This document shows positions 25,979 through 34,634 of a stretch of DNA of 64,000 nucleotides, piece by piece; position 1 is the stretch's first letter; every line of letters begins with the position of its first letter. Position numbers and translations under genes: made by a program. Location of the stretch: contig DAIPXZ010000003.1 of assembly GCA_036782995.1 (NCBI GenBank), positions 124,001 to 188,000 of the forward strand. Reading direction: 5' to 3'. Under the pieces are notes generated by a model. The model saw only the letters and a list, made by a program, of their open reading frames with translations, made no database searches and was not told the DNA's origin. This DNA comes from DAIPXZ01 sp036782995 (GTDB taxonomy: Bacteria > Bacillota > Clostridia > Saccharofermentanales > Saccharofermentanaceae).

Positions 25979-26527
25979 TCATTTCTCACACATCGTGCGC
26001 AATACACGCTCGTACATTTCAACTGTGTTTTCTTGCCAACGGCTAACAATAGATTCCGCTTCGTTTTGTGTCGGAACGGAGAAGGTCATGTCTAAAAGGG
26101 CATTATGGTTTTCAAGGAGCAATATGTGAACCATAAAGGCACCAGCTCCATCCGGTTCCCATTTGCCGATGACTGTATTTGCTTTCTCTGTGACCTTGTT
26201 CCAGGATGTGGCTGCGGACGAGAGGTAAGAGCGAATACCTGATGGCATGGTAGGTAGGGCACGATTCAATATAGAGAGACCTTCGGGTGTGATATCGCAG
26301 GTTTCAACGACTTTACCATTCGAGTCGGTACGTATTTCGTCTTTGCGAACGGATTCAATCAATAAATGGTCGGATTTTAGAGCTTGCTTCGCTTCGGAAA
26401 AGAGAAAATAGTCCATATAAAGAGATTCCAACGCGCAGTTCATCAAGAGCGTGGAAGGCATATTATGTGTCTTTGAAAGAATGAAGAGGATGATTAATTT
26501 TGCGTTTGGTAGGTCATTCGTTGCCAA
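25979..26527 (-). CDS. DUF4364-like winged-helix protein
   Basis: A 182-aa protein resembling the DUF4364 family of clostridial putative transcription regulators: the N-terminal KLIILFILSKTHNMPSTLL, the DYFLFSEAKQAL helix region and CDITPEGLSIL read as a winged-helix domain; the C-terminal half is a ligand-type domain of unknown role. Start TTG at 26527 is supported by AAGGAG nine bases upstream and a TATAAT on the minus strand at 26562-26557. The family assignment is from memory of its pattern, so moderate. Confidence 0.65.
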   Translation of the reverse strand: MATNDLPNAKLIILFILSKTHNMPSTLLMNCALESLYMDYFLFSEAKQALKSDHLLIESVRKDEIRTDSNGKVVETCDITPEGLSILNRALPTMPSGIRSYLSSAATSWNKVTEKANTVIGKWEPDGAGAFMVHILLLENHNALLDMTFSVPTQNEAESIVSRWQENTVEMYERVLRTMCEK

Positions 26528-26654
26528 AGTCGTAATCTCCTTAAGTTTGTTTATTCATTATAGCGTGTTTTGCTCGTTCAAACATGCCGGGTAAAGAAAT
26601 TGCTTCATAACGAAGTAAAAAAGTTGCTTAAGCGTTTCCCTTTTTTTCAATCAA

Positions 26655-26663
26655 TGCTATACT
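26655..26663 (+). promoter_or_regulatory. Extended -10 promoter of pgi
   Basis: TGCTATACT: TG plus one base before TATACT (26658-26663), 49 bases upstream of the ATG. Confidence 0.55.
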
Positions 26664-26711
26664 ACTTCAAGGCGCAGAAGCGCACTGGAAATATTTATTA
26701 CGAGGTGCCAA

Positions 26712-28064
26712 ATGATTAAGCTTGATACGAAAAATCTTATGTCCTTTATTGATGAAAGTCAAATTGAAAGAATGGAACCGCAAGTAAAGCTTGCACACGA
26801 TATGCTTCATAAGAAGAACGGTCCGGGAAATGATTTCTTGGGTTGGTTGGATTTGCCTTCGAATTATGATAAAGATGAATTCGCTCGTATTCGTAAAGCA
26901 GCTGCTCAAATCCGCAGAGACACCGATATTTTGGTAGTTATCGGAATTGGTGGCTCTTATCTCGGCGCACGTGCCGCAATTGAGCTTCTACAACATTCCT
27001 TTGCCAATATTGCTCCGAAGAGAATCCGTAAATCACCAATGGTTTTCTTCTGCGGTAATTCCTTAAGTGCTACATATCTCTCTGATTTGATGCAGCTTTT
27101 GGAAGGCAAGCGCGTATCTTTGAATATTATTTCGAAGTCGGGTACGACCACAGAGCCAGCAATCGCTTTCCGTATTTTGCGTAACTATATGGAAAAGCGT
27201 TACGGTAAGGAAGAAGCACGTCGTCGTATTTATGCGACTACTGATAAGGCTCGTGGAGCGTTGAAGACTTTAAGTGACAAGGAAGGCTATGAGTCTTTTG
27301 TTGTTCCTGATGATGTCGGCGGTCGTTTCTCCGTTTTGACGGCTGTTGGTCTTCTCCCTATTGCTGTTGCCGGTATCGATATTAAGGATATGATGCGCGG
27401 CGCGAAGGATGCGATGAAGCTTTATAAGAAGGCTTCTATTGCAGAAAATCCATGCTACCAATATGCGGCGGCACGAAATTGTCTCCTCCGTTCCGGCTAT
27501 TCAACTGAAATCATGGTCAATTATGAGCCTTCTTTCCACTACATGACAGAATGGTGGAAGCAATTGTTCGGAGAATCCGAAGGAAAAGATGGTCGTGGAA
27601 TTTTCCCGGCGGGCGTGGATAACACAACAGATCTTCACTCCATGGGTCAATATATCCAAGACGGACAACGTATGCTTTTCGAGACGGTTGTCGAAATTGA
27701 TAAGGCACGTGTTTCTTTCGAAATTCCGAATGATGAGACGAATATGGATGGCTTGAACTTCCTTTCCGGTATGGATATGAACGAAGTAAATAAGCGTGCA
27801 ATGCAGGGAACGGTACTTGCTCATGTAGATGGTAAGGTACCGAACATGATTATTCATGTTCCTGAGCTTACGGCTTATTGGTTCGGTCAATTAGTATTCT
27901 TCTTTGAGAAGGCATGCGGCATTTCCGGATATTTGAGTGCTGTTAATCCGTTCAATCAGCCAGGTGTCGAAGCATATAAGAAGAATATGTTCGCTCTCTT
28001 GGGAAAACCGGGTTATGAGGCTCAAAAGGCAGAGCTCGAAGCTCGTTTAACTGGCAAGGAGTAA
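26712..28064 (+). CDS. pgi: Glucose-6-phosphate isomerase
   Basis: Interconverts glucose-6-P and fructose-6-P in glycolysis (450 aa, the short Bacillota type). It shows VVIGIGGSYLGARAA, SKSGTTTEPAIAFR (phosphate binding), GGRFSVLTAVGLLP and the catalytic Glu region of FETVVEID. ACGAGGTG lies before the ATG. It is apparently monocistronic. Confidence 0.97.
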   Translation: MIKLDTKNLMSFIDESQIERMEPQVKLAHDMLHKKNGPGNDFLGWLDLPSNYDKDEFARIRKAAAQIRRDTDILVVIGIGGSYLGARAAIELLQHSFANIAPKRIRKSPMVFFCGNSLSATYLSDLMQLLEGKRVSLNIISKSGTTTEPAIAFRILRNYMEKRYGKEEARRRIYATTDKARGALKTLSDKEGYESFVVPDDVGGRFSVLTAVGLLPIAVAGIDIKDMMRGAKDAMKLYKKASIAENPCYQYAAARNCLLRSGYSTEIMVNYEPSFHYMTEWWKQLFGESEGKDGRGIFPAGVDNTTDLHSMGQYIQDGQRMLFETVVEIDKARVSFEIPNDETNMDGLNFLSGMDMNEVNKRAMQGTVLAHVDGKVPNMIIHVPELTAYWFGQLVFFFEKACGISGYLSAVNPFNQPGVEAYKKNMFALLGKPGYEAQKAELEARLTGKE

Positions 28065-28090
28065 TTTCATTTTTATTTCGCGATTATAAT

Positions 28091-28123
28091 GAGAGCCCGT
28101 TTGTTGCTTGCGAACGGGCTCTC
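28091..28123 (+). terminator. Strong hairpin after pgi
   Basis: GAGAGCCCGTT (28091-28101) and AACGGGCTCTC (28113-28123) pair perfectly around 11 bases. No T-run follows, so if it terminates pgi it is atypical; it might instead stabilise the mRNA end. Confidence 0.45.
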
Positions 28124-28214
28124 TCACCGCTATAGAAATTTGGCTGTATGGGATAATTTTCGGGTGAGTGCCCGCGTTTGGTCGTTTGATTCGTTTGGAG
28201 GAGGCAGTGAAACA

Positions 28215-28715
28215 GTGATACGGTTATTTGGTGAAGTCCAGGAGTCGATTACAGATGGACCGGGCATTCGTTATGCGATTTTTACGCAGGGCTGTCCGCA
28301 TTATTGTGTCGGTTGCCATAATCCGGAAAGCCATTCTTTTACGGACGGCTACTTAGTCGAAGCTGACGACATCATTCGAAGAATTCGTAGAAATCCGCTT
28401 TTGGATGGAATTACGTTAAGCGGCGGTGAGCCCTTTATGCAGGCGGATGAACTTTGGAAGGTTGCAAAGGCGGCCCAAGAAGCCGGGTTGTCGGTCATTA
28501 CTTTTTCGGGATATACTTTTGAAGAATTGCTCGAACACGCGACCGGCAGAAAAGGATATACAGAGCTCCTGTCGTATACGGATATCTTGATTGACGGCAA
28601 ATTCGAAATAGAGCATAAGTCTTTGGATTTACGTTTCCGCGGTTCTACAAACCAACGTGCCATTGATGTTCAGAAATCTTTAGAAGAAGGCCGAATTGTC
28701 CTTTATGATTTATGA
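28215..28715 (+). CDS. nrdG: Anaerobic ribonucleoside-triphosphate reductase activating protein
   Basis: Radical SAM activase (166 aa) that makes the glycyl radical on the anaerobic ribonucleotide reductase NrdD. The 4Fe-4S motif CPHYCVGC (C-x3-C-x2-C) sits in IFTQGCPHYC, followed by GITLSGGEPFMQ for SAM binding. GTG at 28215 with GGAGGAGG upstream matches the family N-terminus (RLFGEVQESITDGPGIR); the longer ORF start at 28089 lies inside the hairpin region. nrdD is not in the window, which is unusual since the pair is mostly adjacent. Confidence 0.9.
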   Translation: MIRLFGEVQESITDGPGIRYAIFTQGCPHYCVGCHNPESHSFTDGYLVEADDIIRRIRRNPLLDGITLSGGEPFMQADELWKVAKAAQEAGLSVITFSGYTFEELLEHATGRKGYTELLSYTDILIDGKFEIEHKSLDLRFRGSTNQRAIDVQKSLEEGRIVLYDL

Positions 28716-28804
28716 AATGGGCAGCGGACGGCGCGTTGTCGCGTTGTTTTTTCGTAGATAATCATGTAAAATCGAAATGTATATTTTTGTAAAGGAGTAC
28801 TGCT

Positions 28805-29326
28805 GTGAATAACGATGAGCTGAATTTTGCCGAAAGCTTACTTCACATTTTCAACAACGTACTTCTTACGGAAGAAAAGGCACTTTCAAAGGGCTACTTT
28901 TCCGATCTTTCAATTGCCGAGTTACATACGATTAATGCCATTGGGCCTTATGGGTCACGCACCATGAGCGAGACAGCTTCACTTCTTGGTATTACCACAG
29001 GCACATTGACTGTGGCAATCGACCGTTTGGTGAAGAAGAAATATGTGGAAAGAAAACGCGATGAGAAAGACCGTCGTATCGTCCGCATTTTCCTCTCTAA
29101 GCAAGGAAAACTCGCATATCGTATTCATTCGAAGTTCCATTCGTTGCTTGTGAAACGCATAATGGAACCATTAAACTCGGAAGAACAAGCTTTGCTTTCG
29201 CAAATGGTCGGCAACATCGACCAATTTGTGTCCGAACAATATGAAAAGTACAGTGACGAAGAACGATACAAGCAAATCATTGGAAAGCCACAACGTGGCA
29301 AATTAGGAGGAAAAGAAAATGTCTGA
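28805..29326 (+). CDS. MarR-family regulator
   Basis: A 173-aa MarR-type winged-helix protein: DLSIAELHTINAIG, recognition region SETASLLGITTGTLTVAIDRLVKKKYVERKR (in parts), and wing DEKDRRIVRIFLSKQG. It overlaps the acyl carrier protein gene by 8 bases; a MarR regulator at the head of fatty-acid genes recalls FabT, which represses fab operons in Bacillota, so lipid regulation is a reasonable inference. AAAGGAG precedes the ATG. Confidence 0.85.
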   Translation: MNNDELNFAESLLHIFNNVLLTEEKALSKGYFSDLSIAELHTINAIGPYGSRTMSETASLLGITTGTLTVAIDRLVKKKYVERKRDEKDRRIVRIFLSKQGKLAYRIHSKFHSLLVKRIMEPLNSEEQALLSQMVGNIDQFVSEQYEKYSDEERYKQIIGKPQRGKLGGKENV

Positions 29327-29648
29327 TGTCATAACGGATCAGGTTAGTGATTCGGATAACGGCAACCCTCGAGAACGGATGGAGCCTGACGAGATTACGA
29401 AGATGAAGGATCGTATTTATGACGATATCATCGGAATGGTCACGGATATGCTCGCTATATCGCCGACGGATATTCATCCCGAGACGACAATGATTGATGA
29501 TTTGGGGCTGGATTCGCTTCAAATGTACGAGATGGTAATCGACCTGGAAGGCGCCTATGATATTCGCATTCCTGACGAGAGTCTCGAAAAAGTTACCATG
29601 GTAAAGGATGTCGTTGATTTAGTTTACCAATTGACAACATTGAACTAA
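29319..29648 (+). CDS. Acyl carrier protein
   Basis: ACP-like protein (109 aa) with the phosphopantetheine Ser in LGLDSLQMYEMV. The core (DIIGMVTDMLAISPTDI to DVVDLVYQLTTL) is of usual size, but about 30 hydrophilic residues precede it, longer than normal ACP (75-80 aa). GGAGGAAAAG precedes the ATG. Acts with the MarR regulator, the lipid kinase, PlsC and the acyl-AMP ligase nearby. Confidence 0.9.
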   Translation: MSDVITDQVSDSDNGNPRERMEPDEITKMKDRIYDDIIGMVTDMLAISPTDIHPETTMIDDLGLDSLQMYEMVIDLEGAYDIRIPDESLEKVTMVKDVVDLVYQLTTLN

Positions 29649-29676
29649 CAAAAATAGAAGGGTAATCGGTGATTCC

Positions 29677-30657
29677 TTGCATTACATATTTATTGTCAAC
29701 TCGCGTGCGCATAAGAAAGTGCTTGCCGATTTTAACAAGGCTCTTAGTATTGTACCGAAAAGCATTGCTGAGTCGATTGAAGTTGCTTACACAGAGCATG
29801 CTGGTCATGCCGAGGAACTGGCGATTGATTATTCCGATAAATATGGCACCGATGCGATTATTTTTGCATGTGGCGGAGATGGCTCCGTGCATGAAATTGC
29901 CAATGGCTTAGCATTCAGAAACACGCCGATGGCGGTTTTTCCGCTAGGCACGGGTAATGATTTTGCACGTACGGTACTTCCGAAAGAATTCTATCGTGAT
30001 CCTTTTCTTTTCTTCAAAAATCTCTCCTCCTATGAAATACGCCCGATTGATTTGCTTCGTATCGACAGCTATGATGCAATGGGCAATCACTTACCGATAT
30101 GGAGTAAATACAGCCTCAATGTGGCTTCTATGGGCCTCGATACATTGGTGCAAGCGAAGGCAAAAGCCATGGTGGCGGCTCATCCGAAGAGTCTCTTCTA
30201 TCGAAAAAATGCTTATTCCATTGCCGCCGTATCTTGCTTGTTAAATGGGTGGAACTATCGCATGGATTTTTCTATCGAATTGGCCAACAAGGAAACGATT
30301 ACAAAGAAGAATGTCGCATATTCACTTACCAGCATTTGTAACGCAAAATACTACGGCAATGGCTTTTGTCCAGCGCCAGATGCTGTGATTGACGATGGCA
30401 TCTTGAATGTTTGTGTTGTATCATCGATGTCTAGGATGAAGGCCTTCGGATTATTGAGTAAGTACAAACAAGGCAAACACATCGGACAGCCTGGTATCAC
30501 AATGTATCAAGCTAAAAGTGGCGTTTTTTCTTCGCTTGACAGTAATTTCCAATTACAAGGCAATTATGATGGTGAAGATTTCTATGGTCATCAGGTCAGA
30601 TTTGAGGTTATCCCGCAAGCGATACAGTATGCATTTTTCAATGCTCCCCATAACTAA
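29677..30657 (+). CDS. Diacylglycerol/lipid kinase (DagK/YegS family)
   Basis: A 326-aa lipid kinase that would phosphorylate diacylglycerol or a related lipid at the membrane. Motifs: N-terminal YIFIVNSRA, the nucleotide loop CGGDGSVHEIANGL and PLGTGNDFAR, and later CNAKYYGNGFCPAPDA with DDGILNVCVV. Start is TTG at 29677; only a weak, distant AGAAGGG is seen, so initiation may depend on coupling to the ACP gene 28 bases upstream. Confidence 0.88.
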   Translation: MHYIFIVNSRAHKKVLADFNKALSIVPKSIAESIEVAYTEHAGHAEELAIDYSDKYGTDAIIFACGGDGSVHEIANGLAFRNTPMAVFPLGTGNDFARTVLPKEFYRDPFLFFKNLSSYEIRPIDLLRIDSYDAMGNHLPIWSKYSLNVASMGLDTLVQAKAKAMVAAHPKSLFYRKNAYSIAAVSCLLNGWNYRMDFSIELANKETITKKNVAYSLTSICNAKYYGNGFCPAPDAVIDDGILNVCVVSSMSRMKAFGLLSKYKQGKHIGQPGITMYQAKSGVFSSLDSNFQLQGNYDGEDFYGHQVRFEVIPQAIQYAFFNAPHN

Positions 30658-30687
30658 ACCAAGCTAGCTAAAACAAAAAGAGTAAAG

Positions 30688-30715
30688 AAAAAGCGCCGCG
30701 TTGAGGCGCTTTTGT
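30688..30715. terminator. Bidirectional terminator between the lipid kinase and plsC
   Basis: AAGCGCC (30691-30697) and GGCGCTT (30705-30711) pair around a 7-base loop, flanked by A-run and T-run on both sides. Confidence 0.85.
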
Positions 30716-30735
30716 TTAATTCGGATTTTATGTTA

Positions 30736-31479
30736 TCAGTTCTTCAATTTGTCTGCTGCGCCAGTTTTTTCTTCCATATCGTGCATCCAAGCGGAAAGTG
30801 CTTCGGTCATTTTGTGCGCGTTGTTTTCGTAATCAGCGGCCAGAAGAGGCTTGCCGAAGTGGAGGATGATACGACGGCGACAGTGGTTTACTTTATCCCA
30901 ACCATTTGGACGCTTCATGTGACGCGACCATGCTTGATAGCCTCCCTCGATATAGACAGGAACCATCGGAACGTTGGCCTTTACCGCGAGGTAAGCGGCG
31001 CCGTCTTTCATTTCGGCGACCATACCGTCATGGGTACGTGTGCCCTCCGGATGGACGAGCATGATGTTGCCTTTTTCGACCACTTTCTTTGCTTTGATAA
31101 GACCGCGAACAGGGTTTCCGTATCGATCGACAGCGATTCCACGTCCGACCTTCATCATCAAACGGCCCATCGCACCATAGTCTGTTTCCAGATCGGATGC
31201 GGCAAGACAAGCAAAGTTCTTGAATTGCTTGCGCGGGATGAAATTAGATATCCATAAGCCATCGGCGAAGGTCTGGTGATTGGCCGCGATGACATAGGGT
31301 GAATCCTTCGGAATATTTTCTTTTCCTTCGGCATGAATATGTACGTAGAAGCGAGTAATCAACATGCCCAAATAGAACCAAAGTGTACCGTAAAATCCTC
31401 GTTTGGTAGGATACTTATCAGGCATCTCGTTTTGGGTCGGCTTCGTTGATTTTACTTTTTCGTTTTCATCTGTACTCAC
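30736..31479 (-). CDS. plsC: 1-acyl-sn-glycerol-3-phosphate acyltransferase
   Basis: PlsC-type acyltransferase (247 aa), adding the second acyl chain in phosphatidic acid synthesis at the inner face of the membrane. The HX4D catalytic motif is NHQTFAD; motif III is HPEGTRTHDG, and VPVYIEGG follows. A hydrophobic segment (GTLWFYLGMLITRFYV, about 29-45) anchors it. GTG at 31479 has GAGGTGG before it. Plasmalogen- or cardiolipin-linked variants cannot be excluded. Confidence 0.9.
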   Translation of the reverse strand: MSTDENEKVKSTKPTQNEMPDKYPTKRGFYGTLWFYLGMLITRFYVHIHAEGKENIPKDSPYVIAANHQTFADGLWISNFIPRKQFKNFACLAASDLETDYGAMGRLMMKVGRGIAVDRYGNPVRGLIKAKKVVEKGNIMLVHPEGTRTHDGMVAEMKDGAAYLAVKANVPMVPVYIEGGYQAWSRHMKRPNGWDKVNHCRRRIILHFGKPLLAADYENNAHKMTEALSAWMHDMEEKTGAADKLKN

Positions 31480-31521
31480 TGAAAATCCACCTCTTTATTA
31501 CTATAAAACCATTTCTCGAAT

Positions 31522-31550
31522 ATGCTAGTCTAGAATTTAAGGGTTGTCAA
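31522..31550 (-). promoter_or_regulatory. Promoter of plsC
   Basis: Minus strand: TTGACA (31550-31545), 17 bases, TAGCAT (31527-31522). Confidence 0.7.
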
Positions 31551-31639
31551 TCGATTTGCTTGTCATAAACGTACAAAAATCAACTATCCATCATCAAAAG
31601 GTGATGGTATCCGCCTATGACAAACGACAATGATATACT

Positions 31640-31668
31640 TTGTTATCCAAATATCAGAATAGTATGAT
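31640..31668 (+). promoter_or_regulatory. Promoter of the SDR gene
   Basis: TTGTTA (31640-31645), 17 bases, TATGAT (31663-31668); a further TATAAT stands at 31691-31696. Apart from these and the plsC promoter the gap 31480-31759 shows nothing recognisable. Confidence 0.5.
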
Positions 31669-31759
31669 ATCACATACGCCAAAGTTGTAATATAATTTCA
31701 CGGTACGCAAATGAGATACATTTATCGTAGATAATCGAATGAATGAAAGGAAGTATACG

Positions 31760-32547
31760 ATGGATTTAGGATTAAATGGCAAGGTAGTTATGATTACAGG
31801 AGCTACAGGCGGTGTTGGGGAGGCTTTAGTAGAAGCATTTGCTAAAGAAGGCTGCAAATTGGCAATCTCAAGCACAAAGCAAGAGAAAATGGATATGCTA
31901 ATAGCGGGTCTTACTATTGAGGCTGATCGTCTGAAGACTTTTATTGTGGATGTAACAAAAGAAGATCAAGTAAAGAATATGGTTGAGGAGACGGTGAAGG
32001 CATCGGACAAATCGATGTTCAGATTAACAATGCTGGATATGAAGGAAGAATGGCACCGATTTCTGAACAGTCATTTGAAGACTTTATGAATGTATATAAT
32101 ATCAATGTATTTGGACCGATGTATGGAATGAAATATGTATGCCCACATATGGCAGCGCAGAAGAGCGGTACGATTGTTAATATCGCTTCAAATGGTAGCT
32201 TTGTAGGTGCGGCAGGAATGGCACCTTATGTTTCATCAAAGCATGCGATTGCCGGTCTGTCAAAGTGCGTTGCGCTTGAAATGGCTTCAAGTAATGTTCG
32301 AGTGAATTGCATTTGCCCCGGAGCAATAGATACTCCTATGATGCGTTCGATTGAGAAATCAGCACTGGGCGAAGGTGTTTCTACGGAAGAAGCAATGAAG
32401 ATTTTTGGTGCGGCTTATCCGGATGGTCGTTACGCGACTGCAGAAGAGGTTGCTGATTTTACAGTATTTATGGCAAGTGGAAAATCCACACATGTTACAG
32501 GCTCTTGTGTTCGCATCGATGGAGGCCTTGAGGCAACTTCTCGATAA
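31760..32547 (+). pseudogene. Short-chain dehydrogenase/reductase broken by a frameshift
   Basis: An SDR-family oxidoreductase split over two frames. Frame one runs from ATG 31760 (after GAAAGGAAG) with the cofactor motif TGATGGVG and DVTKEDQV. Frame two carries INNAG (upstream of its first ATG), NIASNGSFVG and the catalytic YVSSKHA (Y-x3-K), ending in VTGSCVRIDGG. The break lies at about 32009-32014: adding a single A to GACAAATCGATG gives D-K-I-D-V-Q-I-N-N-A-G, so loss of one base from an A-run explains it. A sequencing error, a true pseudogene or slippage are all possible. Substrate unknown. Confidence 0.85.
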
Positions 32548-32603
32548 TGATTGGATAGCTGGCTATCACGTTACACAGTCATTTGCTGGATTTACAAAAA
32601 CTT

Positions 32604-32646
32604 AAAGGCTTTCTCCCAACACCTATGGTAGTGGGAGGAAGCCTTT
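32604..32646 (+). terminator. Hairpin after the SDR gene
   Basis: AAAGGCTT-x-CTCCCA pairs with TGGGAG-x-AAGCCTTT. Strong stem but no T-run on the plus strand; T-richness on the minus side. Confidence 0.5.
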
Positions 32647-32679
32647 GACAAATGAAAGCTTATTCATGAAGGTTAATTG

Positions 32680-32709
32680 TTGGACGATATTACGTGAACG
32701 TGTTATTAT
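32680..32709 (+). promoter_or_regulatory. Promoter of the acyl-AMP ligase gene
   Basis: TTGGAC (32680-32685), 18 bases, TATTAT (32704-32709). Confidence 0.55.
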
Positions 32710-32729
32710 CGATAAAGACTATTTACTGG

Positions 32730-32765
32730 TCGAGTCATCTTCTCCAAATGGGAGAATGGACTCGA
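32730..32765 (+). promoter_or_regulatory. 5' UTR hairpin before the acyl-AMP ligase
   Basis: TCGAGTC (32730-32736) pairs with GACTCGA (32759-32765), with a second stem TTCTCC/GGAGAA inside. It ends 4 bases before the AGGGAGG ribosome-binding site, so it could control access to it. Confidence 0.45.
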
Positions 32766-32779
32766 TTTAGGGAGGCAGT

Positions 32780-34618
32780 ATGGAATCGCATCTCGGAAAG
32801 CCGCTATATGAAGATATACGCTATGAAAATATGCGTGATATGATTCTGGCAACTCGTGAAAAGCATCAGACTTTGGATGCGTTTATTTTTCGAAGAAAGC
32901 CAAACGAGGCTGAAATTCACAAGACACATCTCGACTTCGGTAATGATGTTGAATATTTGGCAGAAGCCATCGCCGAGCGCGGTTTACAAGGGAAACATCT
33001 CGGTGTAGTAGGCGAAAATGCCTATGAATGGCTTGTTTCTTATTCTGCAATTTTATCCAGCGGCAGTGTTGGTGTCCCGCTCGATCGTTTGCTCCCGGAA
33101 AACGAGCTCGAGAGTCTATTTATACGTGGCAAGCTGGATGCGATTTTTTATCATCCGAAGCATCATGAAATGGTGGCGTCGATTGCGTCTCGTATGCCGG
33201 AAAATGGTGTAACGATTAAAGCTTTTATTTGCATGGGGAAGGAATACATTCCGGCTTCGCAAACTTGGCCGGATGATGAGCGGTTTTCGGATATTCAGGA
33301 ATGGTTAAGTCAGGGTAAATTGCTTGTTGAGCAGGGAAAAACAACGATGCGTGATGCTGTCATTGACCCGGATGCGACGAAGATTATTCTTTTCACATCG
33401 GGTACAACTGCGATGAGCAAGGGTGTTATGCTTTCGCATAAGAACATTATGACAAATGTGTATGCCATTTCGACGACACTTCTTTTACATCCCGGCGAGC
33501 GCGCATATTCCATTCTTCCGTTGCATCATACTTTTGAAAATACCTGCGATTATTTCTTGCTTTCTCGCGGCTGTTGCCTTTGCCTATCGGACGGACTTCG
33601 TTATTTAGTCAAGAATATGCAGGAATGGCATGTCGAAGCTTGTATTTCCGTACCACTACTTTTCGAGAACATTCATGGCAAGATTATGTCTGGAATTGAA
33701 GAAACTGGCAAAGCGGAAATCGTCGGTTTTATGGTTTTTGTAACGCGTTTTTTAAAGAAGTTCCATCTCGATCTTCGTCGCGTGGCTTTTAGCAAAATCT
33801 TGCAAAAACTCGGCGGTCATATGCGAATTGTGGTTATTGGCGGTGCTGGTATCGACAAAAAATATGTTGAAGATTTCAATAATTTGGGCATTGATTTCCT
33901 CATGGGATACGGCCTGACGGAGACTTCTCCCGTTATTGCTGTGACTACATATCAGTGTAATGTCTATGGCAGTGTTGGGCGACCGATTACCGGCATCGAA
34001 GTAAAAATTGATTCTGATAGTGACAAGATTGGTACAGTCGGTGAGATATTATCTAGAAGTGACTGTGTGATGAACGGGTATTACGAGAATGATGAGGCGA
34101 CTGCTGAAGCGATTGACGAGGACGGATGGTTCCACACCGGCGATATGGGATATCTTGACAGGAAGGGATGCCTCCATATCACGGGACGCGTGAAATCGAT
34201 GATTGTATTGACGAACGGGAAGAAGGCTTTCCCGGAAGAGATTGAGTCATTAATCAACAATATCCCCGGCGTGCGAGAAGCTTTTGTCTGGGGTGAAGCC
34301 TCCGAGCGCGATGCGATTGATATCTGCACGAAGATTTTGGTTGATCGACAGGAAATCGGTAAGTATATTCCGATTCCGGAAAAGACTGCCGGTGACCATT
34401 CAATTGAGAGTTATCTCAAGAATGCGATTAAGGAAATCAATCATCAAATGCCTTCGTATAAATCGGTCCGTTATTTTGTTTTTTCAGAAAAAGAGATGGT
34501 CAAAACAACGACGCTCAAGGTGAAGAGACGTAACGAACAAGAAGCGATTCAAAAACGTCTTCAAGAAGCTGGTATGACGATGAAGGCAGCGAACGCGCAA
34601 AACCTCGATACCCTCTGA
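32780..34618 (+). CDS. AMP-dependent acyl ligase (long-chain acyl-CoA/ACP synthetase type)
   Basis: A 612-aa adenylate-forming enzyme that would activate a fatty acid for transfer to CoA or ACP. Motifs: LFTSGTTAMSKGVMLSH (phosphate loop), GYGLTETSP, WFHTGDMGYLD and GRVKSMIVLTNGKKAFPEEIE. The full N- and C-terminal domains are present. Closeness to an ACP, a lipid kinase and plsC favours an acyl-recycling role; CoA versus ACP as acceptor cannot be told from sequence alone. Confidence 0.88.
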   Translation: MESHLGKPLYEDIRYENMRDMILATREKHQTLDAFIFRRKPNEAEIHKTHLDFGNDVEYLAEAIAERGLQGKHLGVVGENAYEWLVSYSAILSSGSVGVPLDRLLPENELESLFIRGKLDAIFYHPKHHEMVASIASRMPENGVTIKAFICMGKEYIPASQTWPDDERFSDIQEWLSQGKLLVEQGKTTMRDAVIDPDATKIILFTSGTTAMSKGVMLSHKNIMTNVYAISTTLLLHPGERAYSILPLHHTFENTCDYFLLSRGCCLCLSDGLRYLVKNMQEWHVEACISVPLLFENIHGKIMSGIEETGKAEIVGFMVFVTRFLKKFHLDLRRVAFSKILQKLGGHMRIVVIGGAGIDKKYVEDFNNLGIDFLMGYGLTETSPVIAVTTYQCNVYGSVGRPITGIEVKIDSDSDKIGTVGEILSRSDCVMNGYYENDEATAEAIDEDGWFHTGDMGYLDRKGCLHITGRVKSMIVLTNGKKAFPEEIESLINNIPGVREAFVWGEASERDAIDICTKILVDRQEIGKYIPIPEKTAGDHSIESYLKNAIKEINHQMPSYKSVRYFVFSEKEMVKTTTLKVKRRNEQEAIQKRLQEAGMTMKAANAQNLDTL

Positions 34619-34634
34619 GTAGGAGGAATATGAC

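Noticed and set aside
32050..32547. Independent SDR-like gene starting at 32050
   Set aside because: The INNAG motif lies in frame upstream of its first ATG and the cofactor half is in the other frame, so it is the second part of one broken gene.
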